The position numbers and the translations under genes were made by a program. From Laguncularia racemosa (Eukaryota; Streptophyta; Magnoliopsida; Myrtales; Combretaceae), in assembly GCA_037954665.1 (NCBI GenBank), contig JBBMOL010000092.1:3100001-3164000 (forward strand): a DNA stretch of 64,000 nt, in the 5' to 3' direction. Positions within the stretch are counted from its first letter, which is position 1. Each line of letters starts with the position of its first letter. This document shows, one piece after another, positions 38,659-52,313 of the stretch. A model generated the notes under the pieces. It made no database searches. It saw nothing but the letters and a program-made list of their open reading frames with translations, and was not told the DNA's origin.

Positions 38659-39000
38659 CTAAATTATTATGTAACATGGCTTATCACCCATGAACAATAA
38701 GTAATTTGTTGTTGGCATAGATGCAACTTTGACACACCTCAAGAAATTTATCCCCAAGACAATGCTAAAGTTGTCTAGTGAGATAGCAGTAAAGTTGAGA
38801 TTACCTCTTAAATCATCAACATTTACGTTCACATCTAGTGCCACTCTATGGACTAGTCTTGCCTTGAAGTTGATGGCTTTAATCTGGCTAGTGTCTTCGA
38901 TAAGCACTAACCTTAATCTCCTAGCTTCAACCACATCAATGAAGTTGTGTGTGGCTCCAAAATTAATCATGGCATTGGCACTCTGGCCATTGATGTTCAT
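38659..39000 (-). pseudogene. Element F aspartic protease domain
   Basis: Frame of 113 codons (39000-38659). The active-site motif, normally DTGATHNF, reads INFGATHNFID, so the catalytic Asp is Asn and the following Thr is Phe. The later segment SIVLGINFLR fits the hydrophobic flap-side motif of Ty3/gypsy proteases (VVLGMDFL type). Intact proteases cut the Gag-Pol polyprotein. Confidence 0.7.
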
Positions 39001-39059
39001 CTAAACATACATAAACTTGTTATTAGATTTGGGCTTGTTTCATGTTAAGAAACTCTTTC

Positions 39060-40260
39060 TTACAACCAATAACATGTGTAAGGCTCTTGTCTTGGGTTGT
39101 TCCTCGCAATCACTTTCTGAATTTTCTTCTTAGCATACACTCTCAGCCTTTTGAGCCACGGCATTGAGTGCTGCTCTATGGGGACAATCCATAACCTTGT
39201 GTGGCCGATTGCATAAGAATTAGGAGAATATTGGCTTCCTGCCTCCACCCGATGCTCCACCTTTCCCAGACTAATGAGAGCCATGATTTCTTAAATGGTG
39301 AGAGCCATGACTATTGCTAAAACTCAAGGCTCCACTACTTTTAGGCTTTGACTTACCTGAAAGGCTTTTTGCCCTCATGCCTTGTTGACACGCTCTTGCC
39401 TCAATTGACATGGGCGTAGTCAGTCAAGTGTTCAGCTATTGATTATGCTTCAACTAAAGCTATCACCCTCTATCTTTGTAACTCATTCTTGGCATAAGGT
39501 TTCAACTCCTTTAGGAAATAGAAAAGTTTATCATCTTTGCTCACATTCTCGATGTCAAGCATTAGGATAGATAACTTTCAAACATACTTCTTTATGTGCT
39601 CACCCTATCAAAGTTCCCTTAACTTCTTGCGGGCATTATATTCAACATTTTCAGGGAAGAACTAAGCTCACAACATTGTCTTCAAATCATTCCATGTATC
39701 CACTTGTGCTTACCCAATTCTAATTTCCTCATATTTAGTGCGCTACCACATTTTGGCATCACTTATCAAGTACATTATGGTCATTGAGACCTTTGTTCGC
39801 TTGTCATTGGTCCTAACAGCTATAAAGGATTACTCTATATTGAAAACGCAATTCTCCAACAGCTTAGTGTCCCTCATGCCAATGAATACCTTGGGCTTAA
39901 GCATTTTTAAGTGCCTTACATGTGCAAGTGCTTAAACGAGAACTTGGGCAGGAGCATTCACCATAACTTGAGTCAATAAGCAACCTCTACAGTCTCATTT
40001 AATGCACGAGAAGCAACTTCTCATCTCACATCCTCAACAAATACACATAACTTGTCCCCAAGTGCACGCACTATAACGTTGAAATCTTCTACAAGCCCTT
40101 CAACCTTACTACTCAAATCTTTGTTAGAAGCTTCAAGATCTGATACTCTTATTGAAAGAGCTACTGGTGATTTAACCTGCTCATCCGGGCAAGTGAACGA
40201 TCCTCAAAATTCTCGAGATGTCTGTTCATGTCGTCTTAGCGTATCATGATCGTTCCTGTT
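39060..40260 (-). pseudogene. Element F gag region, broken
   Basis: The region between PBS and protease. The frame 39284-39060 holds cysteine- and His-containing sequence near the place of the usual CCHC knuckle, but it is not intact. The upstream part is broken into short frames. Structural protein of the virus-like particle in intact relatives. Confidence 0.45.
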
Positions 40261-40270
40261 GGAATAACCT

Positions 40271-40285
40271 CACTCCGATACCAAC
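40271..40285 (-). other. Primer binding site of element F (tRNA-Met type)
   Basis: The minus strand reads TTGGTATCGGAGTG just after the LTR end. Compared with the initiator tRNA-Met complement TGGTATCAGAG it differs at one base. Fixes the 5' LTR at 40291-40758. Confidence 0.7.
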
Positions 40286-40290
40286 TATCA

Positions 40291-40758
40291 TGATCTTAGG
40301 CTCTCACTAGCACAACAAGACCATGTGGTGCTTATTGTCCTGCTTCTACAATAGTAAGCAAGCCTAATCGCTACTCGATTGGCCTGTATGCTTGTAAACA
40401 ACATGTAAGAACAAAAAAAAAAAAACAATAAGAAAAGGGACATAAGTGAAAATCATAATGAATAACCATACACTTTTATTAATATTGAATATACAAAAGA
40501 CTATGGTATGTGCACAAGGGAATAGTGTGTAAACAAATTCTTTAACAGCTAGGAGAGCAAGAGCTTGTATTCACAAGAGTACCCATACCCCTGTAAAGAG
40601 CTTTACAAGTGTTTTTATCTACTATAAGAGAAGACATTAAAACTATTGAAATAGCAACACATCCAAAAATAGAAACTGTTATTCTAAGAAAGATACAATA
40701 AAACTCAATGCTTACTATACAATATGTACATTATGCTACAATTAATGTGATCTTAACA
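40291..40758 (-). repeat. Element F 5' LTR
   Basis: Begins tgatctta (40291) and ends cttaaca (40758), and aligns with the LTR at 35077-35581 with many small differences. Confidence 0.8.
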
Positions 40759-42951
40759 CATAGCCCCTTGTTGTGGCTTGCCAAACGACTTTAGGTCTTA
40801 ACTTGTTTTTTTACTTGTTTATTTATATTTTTTGTGTTTCTTATTATTTTATTTAATTAAATATACTTTAATGATATTATTTTATTGAATTAATTTCTAG
40901 GCATATCATAAATTGGCATGTAGCCTAATTAATTGTTTCTATTATTTGGATTAAAAAAAAACGCACATGCAATATCAATAGTTAAAAACACAAGTACACA
41001 AGTTAAAACAAAGGAAGAAGAGATAATATACCTTTCCTTTTTCCCTAAAAATCCCTATGTGTAATCCAATTACCCATTTGCCTGTCCACTTAAGAGGGTG
41101 ATGAAACATTTAAAGGGGGGGTACACAATATTTATAACAATCAATTAATAAACATTATAAGAATATTGAGTGTGATGATTTTTTAAATTAAACAATTTTT
41201 TTAATAACATTGTATGTATTTTAAAGCACAATCCATACATAGTGCAAGATAAAAGATGGATATGTATCAATTTATATTTAGAATTGAAAAATTTATCTTT
41301 AAGTTTTGATAATTATTTGTCTAGACAATAATAACTAAAAAAAAAAAAACCAATCCAATAATAGATTAATATTGTAATTAACATTTTCAAAAAATACATC
41401 TTCTGATAAGATAATTAAATATTAAATTTAATAATACATACTATTTGAAATTTAGTTAAGCAATGATAAACATTAAAAATAGAAATAAATAAAATATAAA
41501 CAATATTAGAAAAAATAAAAAATAAAATATTACTTCTCATTTATATATAAGGATACCATTGAGATATAAACTTTAGTTAATCTGTAACATATGTTTTAAT
41601 AAGATTAAAAACTAAAATTATGTTAAATAAAATTTAATCGAAAAAAAATATACATATATGTATAATTATATAATATTATATAATAAGTAAATAATATTAA
41701 TTTTTTATATGTAATAGTATATAATTGAATGAGAAAAATACAAAGGAAAAATCCACATTTATACAGTTTCACAAAAAAATGGCATAGATTTTTAACAGAT
41801 CTTTAAATGCACTATTGAAAAATTTAAACCCTTTTTTAACAAAAAAAGAGTACATAAATACAAATAATTATATATATATCATTTTCCTTCATTCTTTTCA
41901 GGTTTTTTCCATGGTTTCTAGCACTATCACCATTAATGGCCAACCATTATTGCCGCCTTCTAACATTCTACGTGCGATCATATTATAACGCATAAAGCTT
42001 TGATTGTGATAAATAGTGAAAAAAAATTTAAATTGTTTTTCGTGTAACAAATACAACCTAAGTCAGCATCACATTGTCCTACAATACTCAACTGAAATGC
42101 ATCACCGAAGATAATACCTTTCGAAAATTATAGATATACATAAATTAATAATAAAAGTTATATACTTGTAGTTAAGATAATTCTATATAAATTATTATGC
42201 TATTACATAAAACTACAAGTATTCATATAAAATGCATTACAACATAATTTATCATGACAAAATACAATATTAATATGAAACACTAACTCCTTTTCATTGT
42301 CGAGACTACTCCTAGTTTTCCCATCATCCCCCTTATCTTCGTAGCATTATTATTAATACTACTATCAATGGTATCTATATCCTCTAATTGAAAGAGCTTT
42401 GAAGTACTAATGATAATATGTGGAAAACTAGTTGTATTTTTCATTTTTTTACTCATTTAATTCAAATAGCTAGAATCGATTAAAAATACATGATTTTACA
42501 TTATAAACTCGCGATTTTACCATGAATTTATCTTATATTTAAACCAAGTTAACTCGAAAAACCACTCTAAAATTATAAACTCATAAATTTGAATGAGTAG
42601 AATCATGATTTTAATAATATGGCATCATCATTCACAGATTAAGATGCACGCAGAAAATAGTTAAGATACCAAACAGCAAACATCCTACTTTGACCCCAGG
42701 ATCGCAAACAGTTTATCATGCGGTATGAAAATGTACATGAGAGCCTTAACAAACCAGAGATCCTAAAATTTTTATCAAGAGTCAAAATTTGAAATGCACC
42801 TGCAAAATGTATGTATGGTTTCTCCAGAACAGTACTCCTAATGTAACTAAAACCATTATGAGTTTTGAGTCCATCCATCTGACAGGATGAAAGAACAAAG
42901 TTATAAACGCTACAACATTCGCACTGTAACCACAAGAAAATTTCACTCACC
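40759..42951. other. AT-rich spacer and 3' UTR of PPI1
   Basis: Non-coding. The left part is very AT-rich. The last 250-300 bp (from about 42640) are probably the 3' UTR of the PPI1 gene, because they are less AT-rich and directly follow its stop codon. Confidence 0.45.
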
Positions 42952-45900
42952 TCACATCATGTAGCGATATCCAAGTACTAAAAATATCACGACTAACAAC
43001 ACTGCAGCAGGGACTGCATAAACCCAGTAGTTTGTTGACTTTTTCTTCCTCAGAACTGGCTTGGGTAATGGCCGAGTTCCTTTTCCTCGGGGTCTGTATG
43101 TGACAACATTCTCTTTCTTAACTTTTCCCTTTACGGGAGCAGGGGCCTCTGGAGCTGAATCATCATTTTCTGGTTCAGCAGCCTCTTCAGCAGGTTCCTC
43201 TGCATTAGCTGCAGGAGCAGATGCAGCTGCTTTCTTCTTTGCTCTCTTTTCCAGATCCTGTAGTCAATAACAAAGCTTCCTTCTCAATTAATCAAAAGTA
43301 CAATGCCAACAAACTAGAGAATATCAGATAGAGGAAAGAAGCAGCAATTACCCTTTGTTTCTTTTCAGCTTCTTTTTGGGCCTTAAGAGCTGCTTTGGCT
43401 GCATTCTTCTCAGCCAGCTTCTTCTTCCTTTCCATTGCCTGCTTTGCTTTTGCAAGTTGTTCCTCTTTTCTCATCTCCTTCAACTTCTCTGGGTCGATCT
43501 CTTTCTCTTTAACTGGAGGTGTGACTTGTGCTGGTTCATCAGAGACCGCATCATCTTTGGCTGGGGCCTCATTATGCTCCAATGTAGAACCGTCATTTAC
43601 CTTTTTACTGACAGATCCTTTTTGAGGCTTCTGGACTGATTCTTTCTGAACCTTCTGAGCAGGTGCAGGATCCTGTTGAGGCGGAGCAGAGTTGACTTCT
43701 TCCTTCGTCCATTTCACATTGGTTTTTGCCAAGTTCTCCGTTTCAGATGGCACTGGTTGCTCCACTGCCAGCAAGGGCTTCTCATCAGGATTTCTAATTC
43801 TCCCATCCCTACTAAACTGCCGAATGTCCAATGATGGCAATATTCTCTTCTCATAATCCTCTCTGAAATTCTTGCTATTGTTCCAGAGGGACATAAATTT
43901 TTCACCCTAATAAGCAAGTAAAGCAGGGCAAAGGTTAGAATAGAACATCAAAGTCAACTGACCAAACTGTCATCCAAACTAGAGCCCAGCTACTAAATAG
44001 CGAACCTCATCTAGAGAAAGTTCCTCCAGTGCACCAACATCCTTCTGCGCAGCAAGCTCTCTTGCTTTGTTCAATAGTGTGCGATTCTGGAAAAAGTGGG
44101 CATTCTGGGGGTAGAAAGCAATGAAAAGATTGGGTATCAATTAACAGAAGGAGGATTGTCCCAAGCTACTACTACGTGCAATGATTCTTCTCTCTAAGCT
44201 TAAGCAATGTGACTAATTATTCACGGATTCATGATCTTATTCGCACTGCATAGGCATTGCAATATTTTCAAGTATGTCAAACAAGAACTACTATGACCAC
44301 TTTGCAAAAGAAGATTTCTTCACCACGGGTAAGGAGTGAAGGAAGCCATAGAGTGAAGGAAGAAGAAGAAGAAGAAGAAGAGAAGAGAGGGGCTGTGCAG
44401 GGGAGGAGGGAGGACCAAAAGTCTAAGCAGCTAAGGCCAATCTGATATGCTTAAATGGAGTGCTAAAGCATGTTTAATCTTGCTAGGAAAATTGCACTCC
44501 ACAAAAAAAAAACCTTGCTAGGAATAACGAACAGCAACAAATACTATTGGACTTTCTAATACAAGTAGGACATAAACCTCAAGATTCCATAATTATACCT
44601 TTTCTTCCCTTGTAAATATCAAATAACCTTGGTGCATAATAGCAAATAGCAAAAGAAACATGCTTCCGTGAACAAAAACAATTACATCATATTGGTTCAT
44701 TCTTCAAGGCAATCTTAGATTGCAATATCATTCCATTCAGAAATCTGATGCAGATTTCTCCAATGCAATTGCAGAATGTGCTCATATGACCCAAATTTTC
44801 TCATGTAGTCCTCCTATGAACCGAGCAGCACAAGCTAACGTAGCAAGGACAACTACTGTACCACAATACTACTATGATTTCCAGAATAATACACTAGAGG
44901 ATTTGCACAGAGCACACAGACCTAGAATGCATTACTCACAACCATTCATTATTTTCCTGTCAGCCATACTAATTGAAGATCCTGGGACATTTGAGAAAGG
45001 AGAATAATTAGAGCTAAATTAAACGCTGCAAACATACCCCATTATCAAGTTTTTTCCTTAGTTCCTGAATGTTATCACGTGCTTTGTCCTTCTTCTCAAT
45101 CACACTGGTCAGCTCATCCTGGAAGGTCTTGATTTCACCATCAAGAATTTCTAACTCATCCCTCAGGCTTTTGATTTTTGCCTTAACTGCCTGTTGGTCC
45201 TTCCTTACTCCATCCAGATCAACTCCTATGAGCTAAGTGAGAAATACCAATTTGTAAGAGGACAGACCTAATGTCATATTAAGGCATAATACGAGAAGGC
45301 TATACATAAACAGCTTTACTACAATAATAGCAAGGTGCACTTTCTACGTCACTCTTCAGCAATTACTCAAAGGTACAACTTCCTTACTTTAACCTGGTCT
45401 TGAATGGTTTCCTTCTGACCCAAAGAATCTTGAATCTTTGCACGCATAGCGACATTAGCAATAACTTTTTCCCTTGTAGCCTCAAGCTGTTTGATTTGTC
45501 GCATAAGTTGCTTCTCCTCTTGCAAGGAGATGCTCTCATGCTGCATCCGATAGTTCAAACTGTGGATCTGTCAAAATGAAAATTCACAAAAAACAAGACA
45601 TTAAACATGAGGCAACAGAAAATCAAAAGATTTATTTATAGAACAAAGGATAGGAGTCAATAAGGGCGACTGAAACATACAAGGTCATTGAGCTCTTCCT
45701 CTGATGAGCACAGACCACTTCCACGTGCACCAGTGTTTGTATTGCGCAGCTTGCCAAGAGCCTGCTGCAATGGTCCCATTTCTTTCCTCTTTTCTTCAGC
45801 CATCATGCTAAATTGTCTACTCTCAACTCCCAGATCCTTTAACTGAGAAATAATCTCAGACCGTTCGGACTGTTAACATTAAGGAAGAAATACAATAAAA

Positions 45901-47662
45901 AATTAGAAGCCTATCTAGTCTGTTTTTATCCTCTGCTTTTTTTTTTTTTTTTTCAATACAAGACAGATAACTTCATAGAAATGTAAACACAAAAATGATG
46001 GAGCTTTCTTCCTATTCCTATCTATACGGCACTTGAAAAGTTGATCACTTGAATGGGGAAGTTAAGATGGACAGAATACTTGCCTCACAGAAAGTTTATT
46101 AGGGGGAAAAACCGAATTTACTATGAACTGCAGATATATTGATATTACATTGGCTCGTTTAGAAAGAATCCAACAACCTCTTTGTTAAGGCTCAATTCTA
46201 GAGAGAACTCTATGATCTCCTTTAGAATTTAGTAATTCTAAACATTTTGAGAAAATCAGGACCTGCTATTTTCTGTTCACTGCATATATAGTCCCATACA
46301 AGATCACGATTCACAACAGTTATCTGTGCAATTGCTGTCCCCTATTCTCTCTATTATTTTGACACACTGATATCCCCTAATAACTACCCATATGCTACTG
46401 AAAAATAAAATAAATAATAGACACAACACAACACCCACACTTCACTCGTCCTGCTGCTTATTTCTTTTTTAATAAAATTTATATTCCTTAGATGGTGACT
46501 TAGTTATACCAGTAGACATGTCCACTTCTAACACAATTACATTCCTCACATGTAGGGCTGTATACGAGTCAAGTCCATATGATATAGTGCTAAGCTTGAA
46601 CTTAACTTGAAATTTCAAAGCTCAAACTCAACTCAAAGTGCACTCAACAAGCTTGAGCGTTTAGGCCGGATTTATACAGAAATTTTTTCTTTTTAAAAAT
46701 AAAAATAATACTGATATTCAAACTCAACTTGAATATCCAGTAACTTTAAAATTCAACTTAAGCTCGACTTGACTGATATTAAATCAAATTTGAGTTTTTA
46801 TCAAGTCAAACTTGAGTAATTTGCGAGTAAACTTGACTCGCTTGTAACCCCACTCACAACCTTATTGCTAATAGAGATTTGGCTCCTATAGCGTATTCTA
46901 GAAGTTATAGTGAAATCATGGATGAAATCCCAAGAGTATGAAAATCCTTAGGTCCTCTTCTATTTGAAGGACCAATTGCATTGGCACTATTGTGAGTTGA
47001 TGCATGCAATAAGTCCTGTTACTTGTAAAATGATTCCAATTTTCACATTATCATATCAAAAACCTATGTAATTCTTTTTATGCTCTCACGCTTCCAATCA
47101 ATAAGCAATGCTTAATCAGCAGAAATGTCTGGCAATATCAGCTTCTACAGTTAGCATCAATTCAGAAGATTGCCCGGGCCTACAATGCATATCATTGAGC
47201 CTTTTACAAGATGAAATGAACTCTGTTACATAGTAAGTGAAAAGATCCTTAAGAAAAAATGCATGTAAATCTGTGCGAACCTCTTTCTCAACTTACCCTC
47301 TTGCTCCTAAGTTTGTCGATGATTTGTGTCCTAGCTAGACTCCTTTGTGTAATCTCCCTATCAGCCTTATCAATTTGTGCCTTGGTCTTAGGATCTTCAA
47401 AACGCCGAAACTTGGGAATATAAAATGAATGGACCTTATTAGGAGCAGGCCATTCAGCAGAAGCATCCTTGGGAAAGTTATTGGCATCTGAAACCTTATC
47501 CTTGGTCACTCCGTTTTTGTGAGAACCGAAAACTATGTCATCACCAGACTTTGCTTCTTCGTCCAAATTACCGTTTTCCTTCTGATGCAAATTCTTATCA
47601 GCCTCAGAAAGAGAAGCTGTTGGGGCTGGTGCAGCCTCAAATCCCATAACTTCGATGCCCAT
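42952..47662 (-). CDS. PPI1: Proton pump-interactor 1
   Basis: Seven coding exons, minus strand, joined: 47662-47297, 45869-45681, 45567-45388, 45232-45038, 44104-44006, 43906-43352, 43257-42952 (1890 bp, 629 aa). All junctions are GT-AG and each exon is a whole number of codons (phase 0). The N-terminal part holds the PPI family block EWPAPNKVHSFYIPKFRRFEDPK. Residues about 123-310 are charged coiled coil. GEKFMSLWNNSKNFREDYE follows, then a Lys/Glu/Ala-rich linker with PPQQDPAPAQ-type and KEKEIDPEKLKEMRKEEQ segments. The end is a single membrane anchor (about 604-624, WVYAVPAAVLLVVIFLVLGY) after a basic RGKGTRPLPKPVLRKKK stretch. Length is close to the Arabidopsis protein (about 610). Family members bind the C-terminal regulatory domain of the plasma-membrane H+-ATPase and stimulate it; the tail anchor places it in ER or plasma membrane. 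Confidence 0.92.
46553..46852. mobile_element. hAT-type MITE in PPI1 intron 1
   Basis: 300 bp in the intron between exons 1 and 2. Ends tagggctgtatacgagtcaagt and (reverse complement of right end) tggggttacaagcgagtcaagt match at most of 22 positions, and flanks ctcacatg (46545-46552) and ctcacaac (46853-46860) are an 8-bp target duplication with two differences, the hAT length. Confidence 0.75.
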
Positions 47663-48660
47663 TGTTTAATTCACGGATTAAATATCCTATCATTCAAAGC
47701 AAAAAACTTATCGATTAAATCAAACACGAGCTGATAGGCTTCCTATTATAAATTATAAAAGAAAAAGGGTAAAGAATATTTAGTGAATGTGAATAAACAT
47801 GCCATCAATGCCTTAAATACGGTTTTGATAAAATTTTTATGTCCTAGCTTGGTCTTCTATGTCTGTTATAAAAATTGATTGAAGGATGATGATCATCTCT
47901 AAAGTTTATAGGTGATTTACAGTTTCAACAACGTGAATTACGGCTCAAAAAAAAATCCAAAAAAAAAAAAATTACGGCACAAAAAACGAAAAGACGACTA
48001 AACGGTAGAAGATCCATATGAAAACAGATCTTTTAATCCAAATAGAATCTGCATATTCATACAAGTATCAGGAACTCTGTACAGCATCGACTCGGTATTT
48101 TGTGAAACTGCATGCATCAAACATATTCAATCGATTCAAACAAAAAGATAATCGATATAACAATTAACAAATAACAAAATAAAACAAATCTAACCAATCA
48201 ATTCTCATACGTCACGCTTCAATCATTCACATCCTCTTACGCACCAATCTAAATTACAGCAAATTCAATAAATCAAACGAAAAATTTCATCAATCTAAAA
48301 TGTAAAGCAACAAACTTTACACTACACAAACAAGATCATGCAAAAATAGAGCCAACCCAGATGAGGAAATGAAGAAAACAATTCAAAAACCGAAAAAGGA
48401 ACAATCTTTAATGTATAAAAAAAATAATCTTGATAATTACCGTAAATGGGGAAAAAAGTGCAAGTAAAGAGAAGAGAAAGTATTGAAGAGAAGAAGAAGA
48501 CCTTTTGAGAAATGTGTCCTCAAAATCCGGATTTAGAGCTGAAATTTTGTAAGGGATCAGATCTAACAGAGACACTCTCTCTCTCCTTCTCTTTCTTCCT
48601 TGTTTTCTTGGTTTGGCTTTGTATGAAGAGAGAGAGACGGAAAGAGAGAGAAAGTAGGTG
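47663..48660 (-). promoter_or_regulatory. PPI1 5' UTR and promoter region
   Basis: Upstream of the PPI1 ATG. The part from about 48480 to 48660 is rich in CT/GA runs, with a (GA)n-rich stretch near 48575-48660 that looks like an untranslated leader. A CAAAAG|GT-type site near 48510 suggests a 5' UTR intron, but I cannot prove splicing. A pyrimidine-rich (CT)n at 48799-48817 lies further upstream. Confidence 0.4.
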
Positions 48661-50196
48661 TTTTTAAGAGCTTGTAATGTTTACTTAATTAAGCTAAACT
48701 TTAAAATAAAAAAAGAAAAAAAATTCAACGAGCAGTAAAAACGTTGGACTAGCGGTTTTCTAGTAATTACCTTGCAAATTTTAGGAGTTACTTTTACTCT
48801 CTCTCTCTCTCTCTCTTTCTTTTCTTTTCTTTTTTTTTTTCACTTCTTTTTGGCAATATAACTGTAATTTCATTTTTGTCCCATTGACAATAACGTCCGC
48901 GAATTTTTCCGAAGTAAGGTCATCTATTTTCATTTATGTAGCTGTCTTGGGAAAGAACATGTGATCTAAAAAGCCGTTTTCCTTTTTCCTAAAAATGGAA
49001 TTAATACGATACTAAAAAGCGAGAACCAGTTAAAGAAAAGGGATCCAATTAGGGGTGCTTATAATTCCAATCGAATTAAAAGTTTGGATATTGTAATTGC
49101 TTGAATTCACAATTAGGGTATAGTAACGGAATTAAATAGATTATTGTTTATAATTTAAAGCCCGTTATTGAAAATATTACACCGAAAATGGATAGAGAAC
49201 AAAAATGATTGAAATTTTAATTTCTTTTACAATCGTTTTAGTTAATAAAAAAATCATGCCCAACCCTGGATTCCGTGCATGGAATCAAAAGGGAAAATGT
49301 TAACAACTTTGTAAAATTGGATTACTAATCTCGATCAATAGTTTGTTAATTCAACATTATCTTCATGAATTATAGGAATCCTTGTGAGAAATGGAAATGG
49401 AAATGCCATGTATTTATGTTATTTGCTAGGTTATTTATCATGACTTATGGAAAATATCATTAGAGATAGCTAGTGTGTATCTCAATCAAAATCTTATATT
49501 GGAGAAAGAAATCCATTATTGACTAAAACATCTCATACATGTGCAAAGTAAGAAAAAGTTCAAGTACAATATTCAAGCTTATCCCATGAAAATATTATGT
49601 GATTTAATTACTCCCTTCAATTATGTTAAAAAAAACCTAAAAATACATTAAAGATGGAGACTTGATGGAGATACTCTAAATCAAATCTTCAATATTCGAG
49701 AAAGTATTTCAAGGATTGAGAACTTAAACGGTTGACTATTTTAAGTCTTGATAGTTAACTACATTAAGCCAAATAAAACTCGAGTGGACCACTATGTTAT
49801 GTGGTCAATCATCTTCTTTCATGAGATATATGACCTTTTAAGTTTTAGATCTTTTTTTTTTTTTTTTGCCATAGGATTTAGCTGCTAGATGAATCATGTG
49901 AAGTTAATAAGCAAATTTTAAGTGAATGTTGTATGCGTATTTAAGGTGTCTATAGGTTTAAAAATGAACTTAATTTATGTTGAACATTAATAATTGATGT
50001 TTGTTACTTATACTATAGCATTTCGAATAGGTAAGTTATTAATTGGTCACCAACTGCTTGATAAATCAGGCAATTAGAAAAAGTGGCTTATACTTTTGGT
50101 TGAGGTTATTTTAAATGGGTGGGTCATCAATATGGCAAATCTATAACTAATATGAGTTAAGTCATTTGGAGAAAATATTAACAAGATACAACAGTA
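48661..50196. other. Intergenic AT-rich DNA
   Basis: No gene, RNA or transposon terminus recognised. Contains (CT)n near 48799-48817. Confidence 0.5.
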
Positions 50197-51185
50197 AGAG
50201 ATATGCAAGTGAGTCGAGGCTTGCGAGTCGACTCATTTAACCCACTTTATAAAGCATATTATAATTGAGTTTTCCAACCTGTTTAAAAAATGGGCCATAT
50301 GAACTTGACCCTATTTTAACTTATAGATCAAAGTGGGTTACGGGCTAGGGTGGCTCGCTTGTCAAAGAAACTAAAAAAAATAATAACAAAAGGAAATTGA
50401 AAAGAAAAACTACTAGTTATGATAATTATAAGTGTTATCATTTTGACTTCGTCTTTAAATGTAAGTTATCTTAAGTTACAATTTTTTTTGTCTTTTTTAT
50501 TATTGATTTTTTGTTTATTTATATAGTTTTTTGTTTTCGTAGTTGCAATTTAGGTTAATAGTGAAGAAAATGTCAAATTGTTATACTTAGATTTTTTTCA
50601 ATAAAATATATAAGCTTTAAAAATAAATATTTAAATTTCTTTTCTTTTATTTGATGAAATAAGCTGAACCTAAACAATGGATATAAATTAATTTTTAAAG
50701 ATCCGATTCACAAGCAACACTACATCATTTTCACATAATTACATCAAATTTTCAATTTTGTTTTTTTCATTATGAAATATTTATACAAAGCAAAATGTCT
50801 TATTGGCTAGTGAATATGTGTCTATTTTATTATTTTATCCTTTTAACTTTAAAAATGGTAAATTTATTGGTTATTGAAAAATTAAACGAATAAAAATCAA
50901 TTTAGAAAGAAAAACACATATTGAATGTTTAAAGAAGTTAAAATACATTTTCATAGGTTAACACATGTAACTTACTAAAATGTACAGATGGGTTAAATAG
51001 ATTGAGTTGACTCATTTAACTCACCAAAATATATAATGAGTTAAAAGAGCCTAGTTGGTGGGCTGACCCATTTAATCTATGGACTAAAATGAGTTTGATT
51101 AAGTCTAACGTATTTTAGCCCATTTAACCAAAATGCCAAAGTAGGTTAGCCTAGATTAGCTTGTTTAACCTACTTGTACGGTTCT
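50197..51185. mobile_element. Possible non-autonomous hAT-like element
   Basis: Left end agagatatgcaagt and the reverse complement of the right end agaaccgtacaagt are similar. Both subterminal regions are rich in words such as gagtcgactcatttaaccc, gggctgacccatttaa and agttgactcattt, repeated in direct and inverted order, and the middle is AT-rich. No 8-bp target duplication is clear, so the ends are approximate. Confidence 0.4.
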
Positions 51186-52313
51186 AATGACAATGATAAA
51201 AGACATTACTATAAACGAAGATAGTATATTGGATTATTACAACTCATTTACTTCACTAAATTAAGGTGGGGGTGAAGGAAAGGGGTTAAATTGCAATTGA
51301 ATAGGAATTGAATAATGAATATTACTTTGTTTAGTTATATGAAATTGAATAATGAACAAAACATGAATAAATAATAAATTGTCCATTATAACCCTAAAAT
51401 ACTTATCATTCTCTACTTTTTATAGTCAATATAGACTCAATACAACAGTGGGGCATTTATGGTAAAAATGATAAATAAGTAATTGCATAGTAATTCATGG
51501 ATTGAGAACATAAATTGCTATTCAATATTTTTGATAATATGAATTGCTATTCAAAGAATTGAATACCGCAATAATGACTTTATATGGAATAATGGAGGAA
51601 TAGAATAAAAGTGAACATGCAATTAATGTATTAACACTTTGGTATGGGAGCTTTTATATAGGTCTGGTAAATAGATCTTTAGGATCATTAAATCCTGGTT
51701 ACGGGTCAAGTAGTCCAAGATGTTGGATTTGCTTGTTCTTATTGTCTATTACATAAATAAGATAATTAATGAAGTTGTGTTTTGTTACTTGGTTGTGTCA
51801 TTATAACAGTATATTAGTTTAGAAACATATGTTGTGTCATATATATGGAAAATTCTATGGCATTATCACTCAAAAGTGACTATATAATATAGTAACTTCT
51901 TTTGATTATGGTAAAATAAGATTCATTAATAGTAAAACAGATTGTTAATAACCCCTAAGAAGCTATTGACAACCTTCATAGAAATTGTTGACAACTTTAT
52001 GGAAATTATTGACAATTTTTTTAATAATAAATTACCCTTAAATATAGTAAAATAATGACTATTTATAGTAAAAAGTGATTATATCATTTAGTTATTTTTA
52101 AGTAACTACACCATGAAATTTTCTTATATAGATTTGTGTTTGTTGTAGTATTGTATTTCTATGCTTAGTGGCTCATTTAGTCACCTATTTTCTAGGACTT
52201 TGTTTTACACATATAAATATTGTACATGATGATGACATTATGTTAGTTTGATTTATGGCTTGTGAATTTAGGAAGTGCATGATTGATTGACGATAGTTCA
52301 AGACATGGATTTA
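51186..52313. other. Intergenic AT-rich DNA
   Basis: No gene or recognisable transposon. Contains several repeated short words such as ttgacaactttatggaaattattgac, but no clear larger structure. Confidence 0.45.

Larger units (their letters stand above)
35077..40758 (-). mobile_element. Element F: Ty3/gypsy chromovirus, full length but decayed
   Basis: Minus-strand element with LTRs at 35077-35581 and 40291-40758, PBS at 40271-40285 and PPT at 35582-35594. From right to left (5' to 3') it has gag, PR, RT, RNase H, integrase and a chromodomain remnant. Flanking tatag (35072-35076) and catag (40759-40763) match at four of five bases and may be the target duplication. LTRs are about 500 and 470 bp and clearly diverged, so it is old. 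The gag-pol frame is broken by many TAG and TGA stops. Features of the domains suggest the Galadriel-type chromovirus group; that lineage call is by pattern memory. Confidence 0.85.

Noticed and set aside
42639..42950. 103-codon minus-strand frame after the PPI1 stop
   Set aside because: Directly downstream of the PPI1 stop codon; most likely 3' UTR sequence without conservation I can see.
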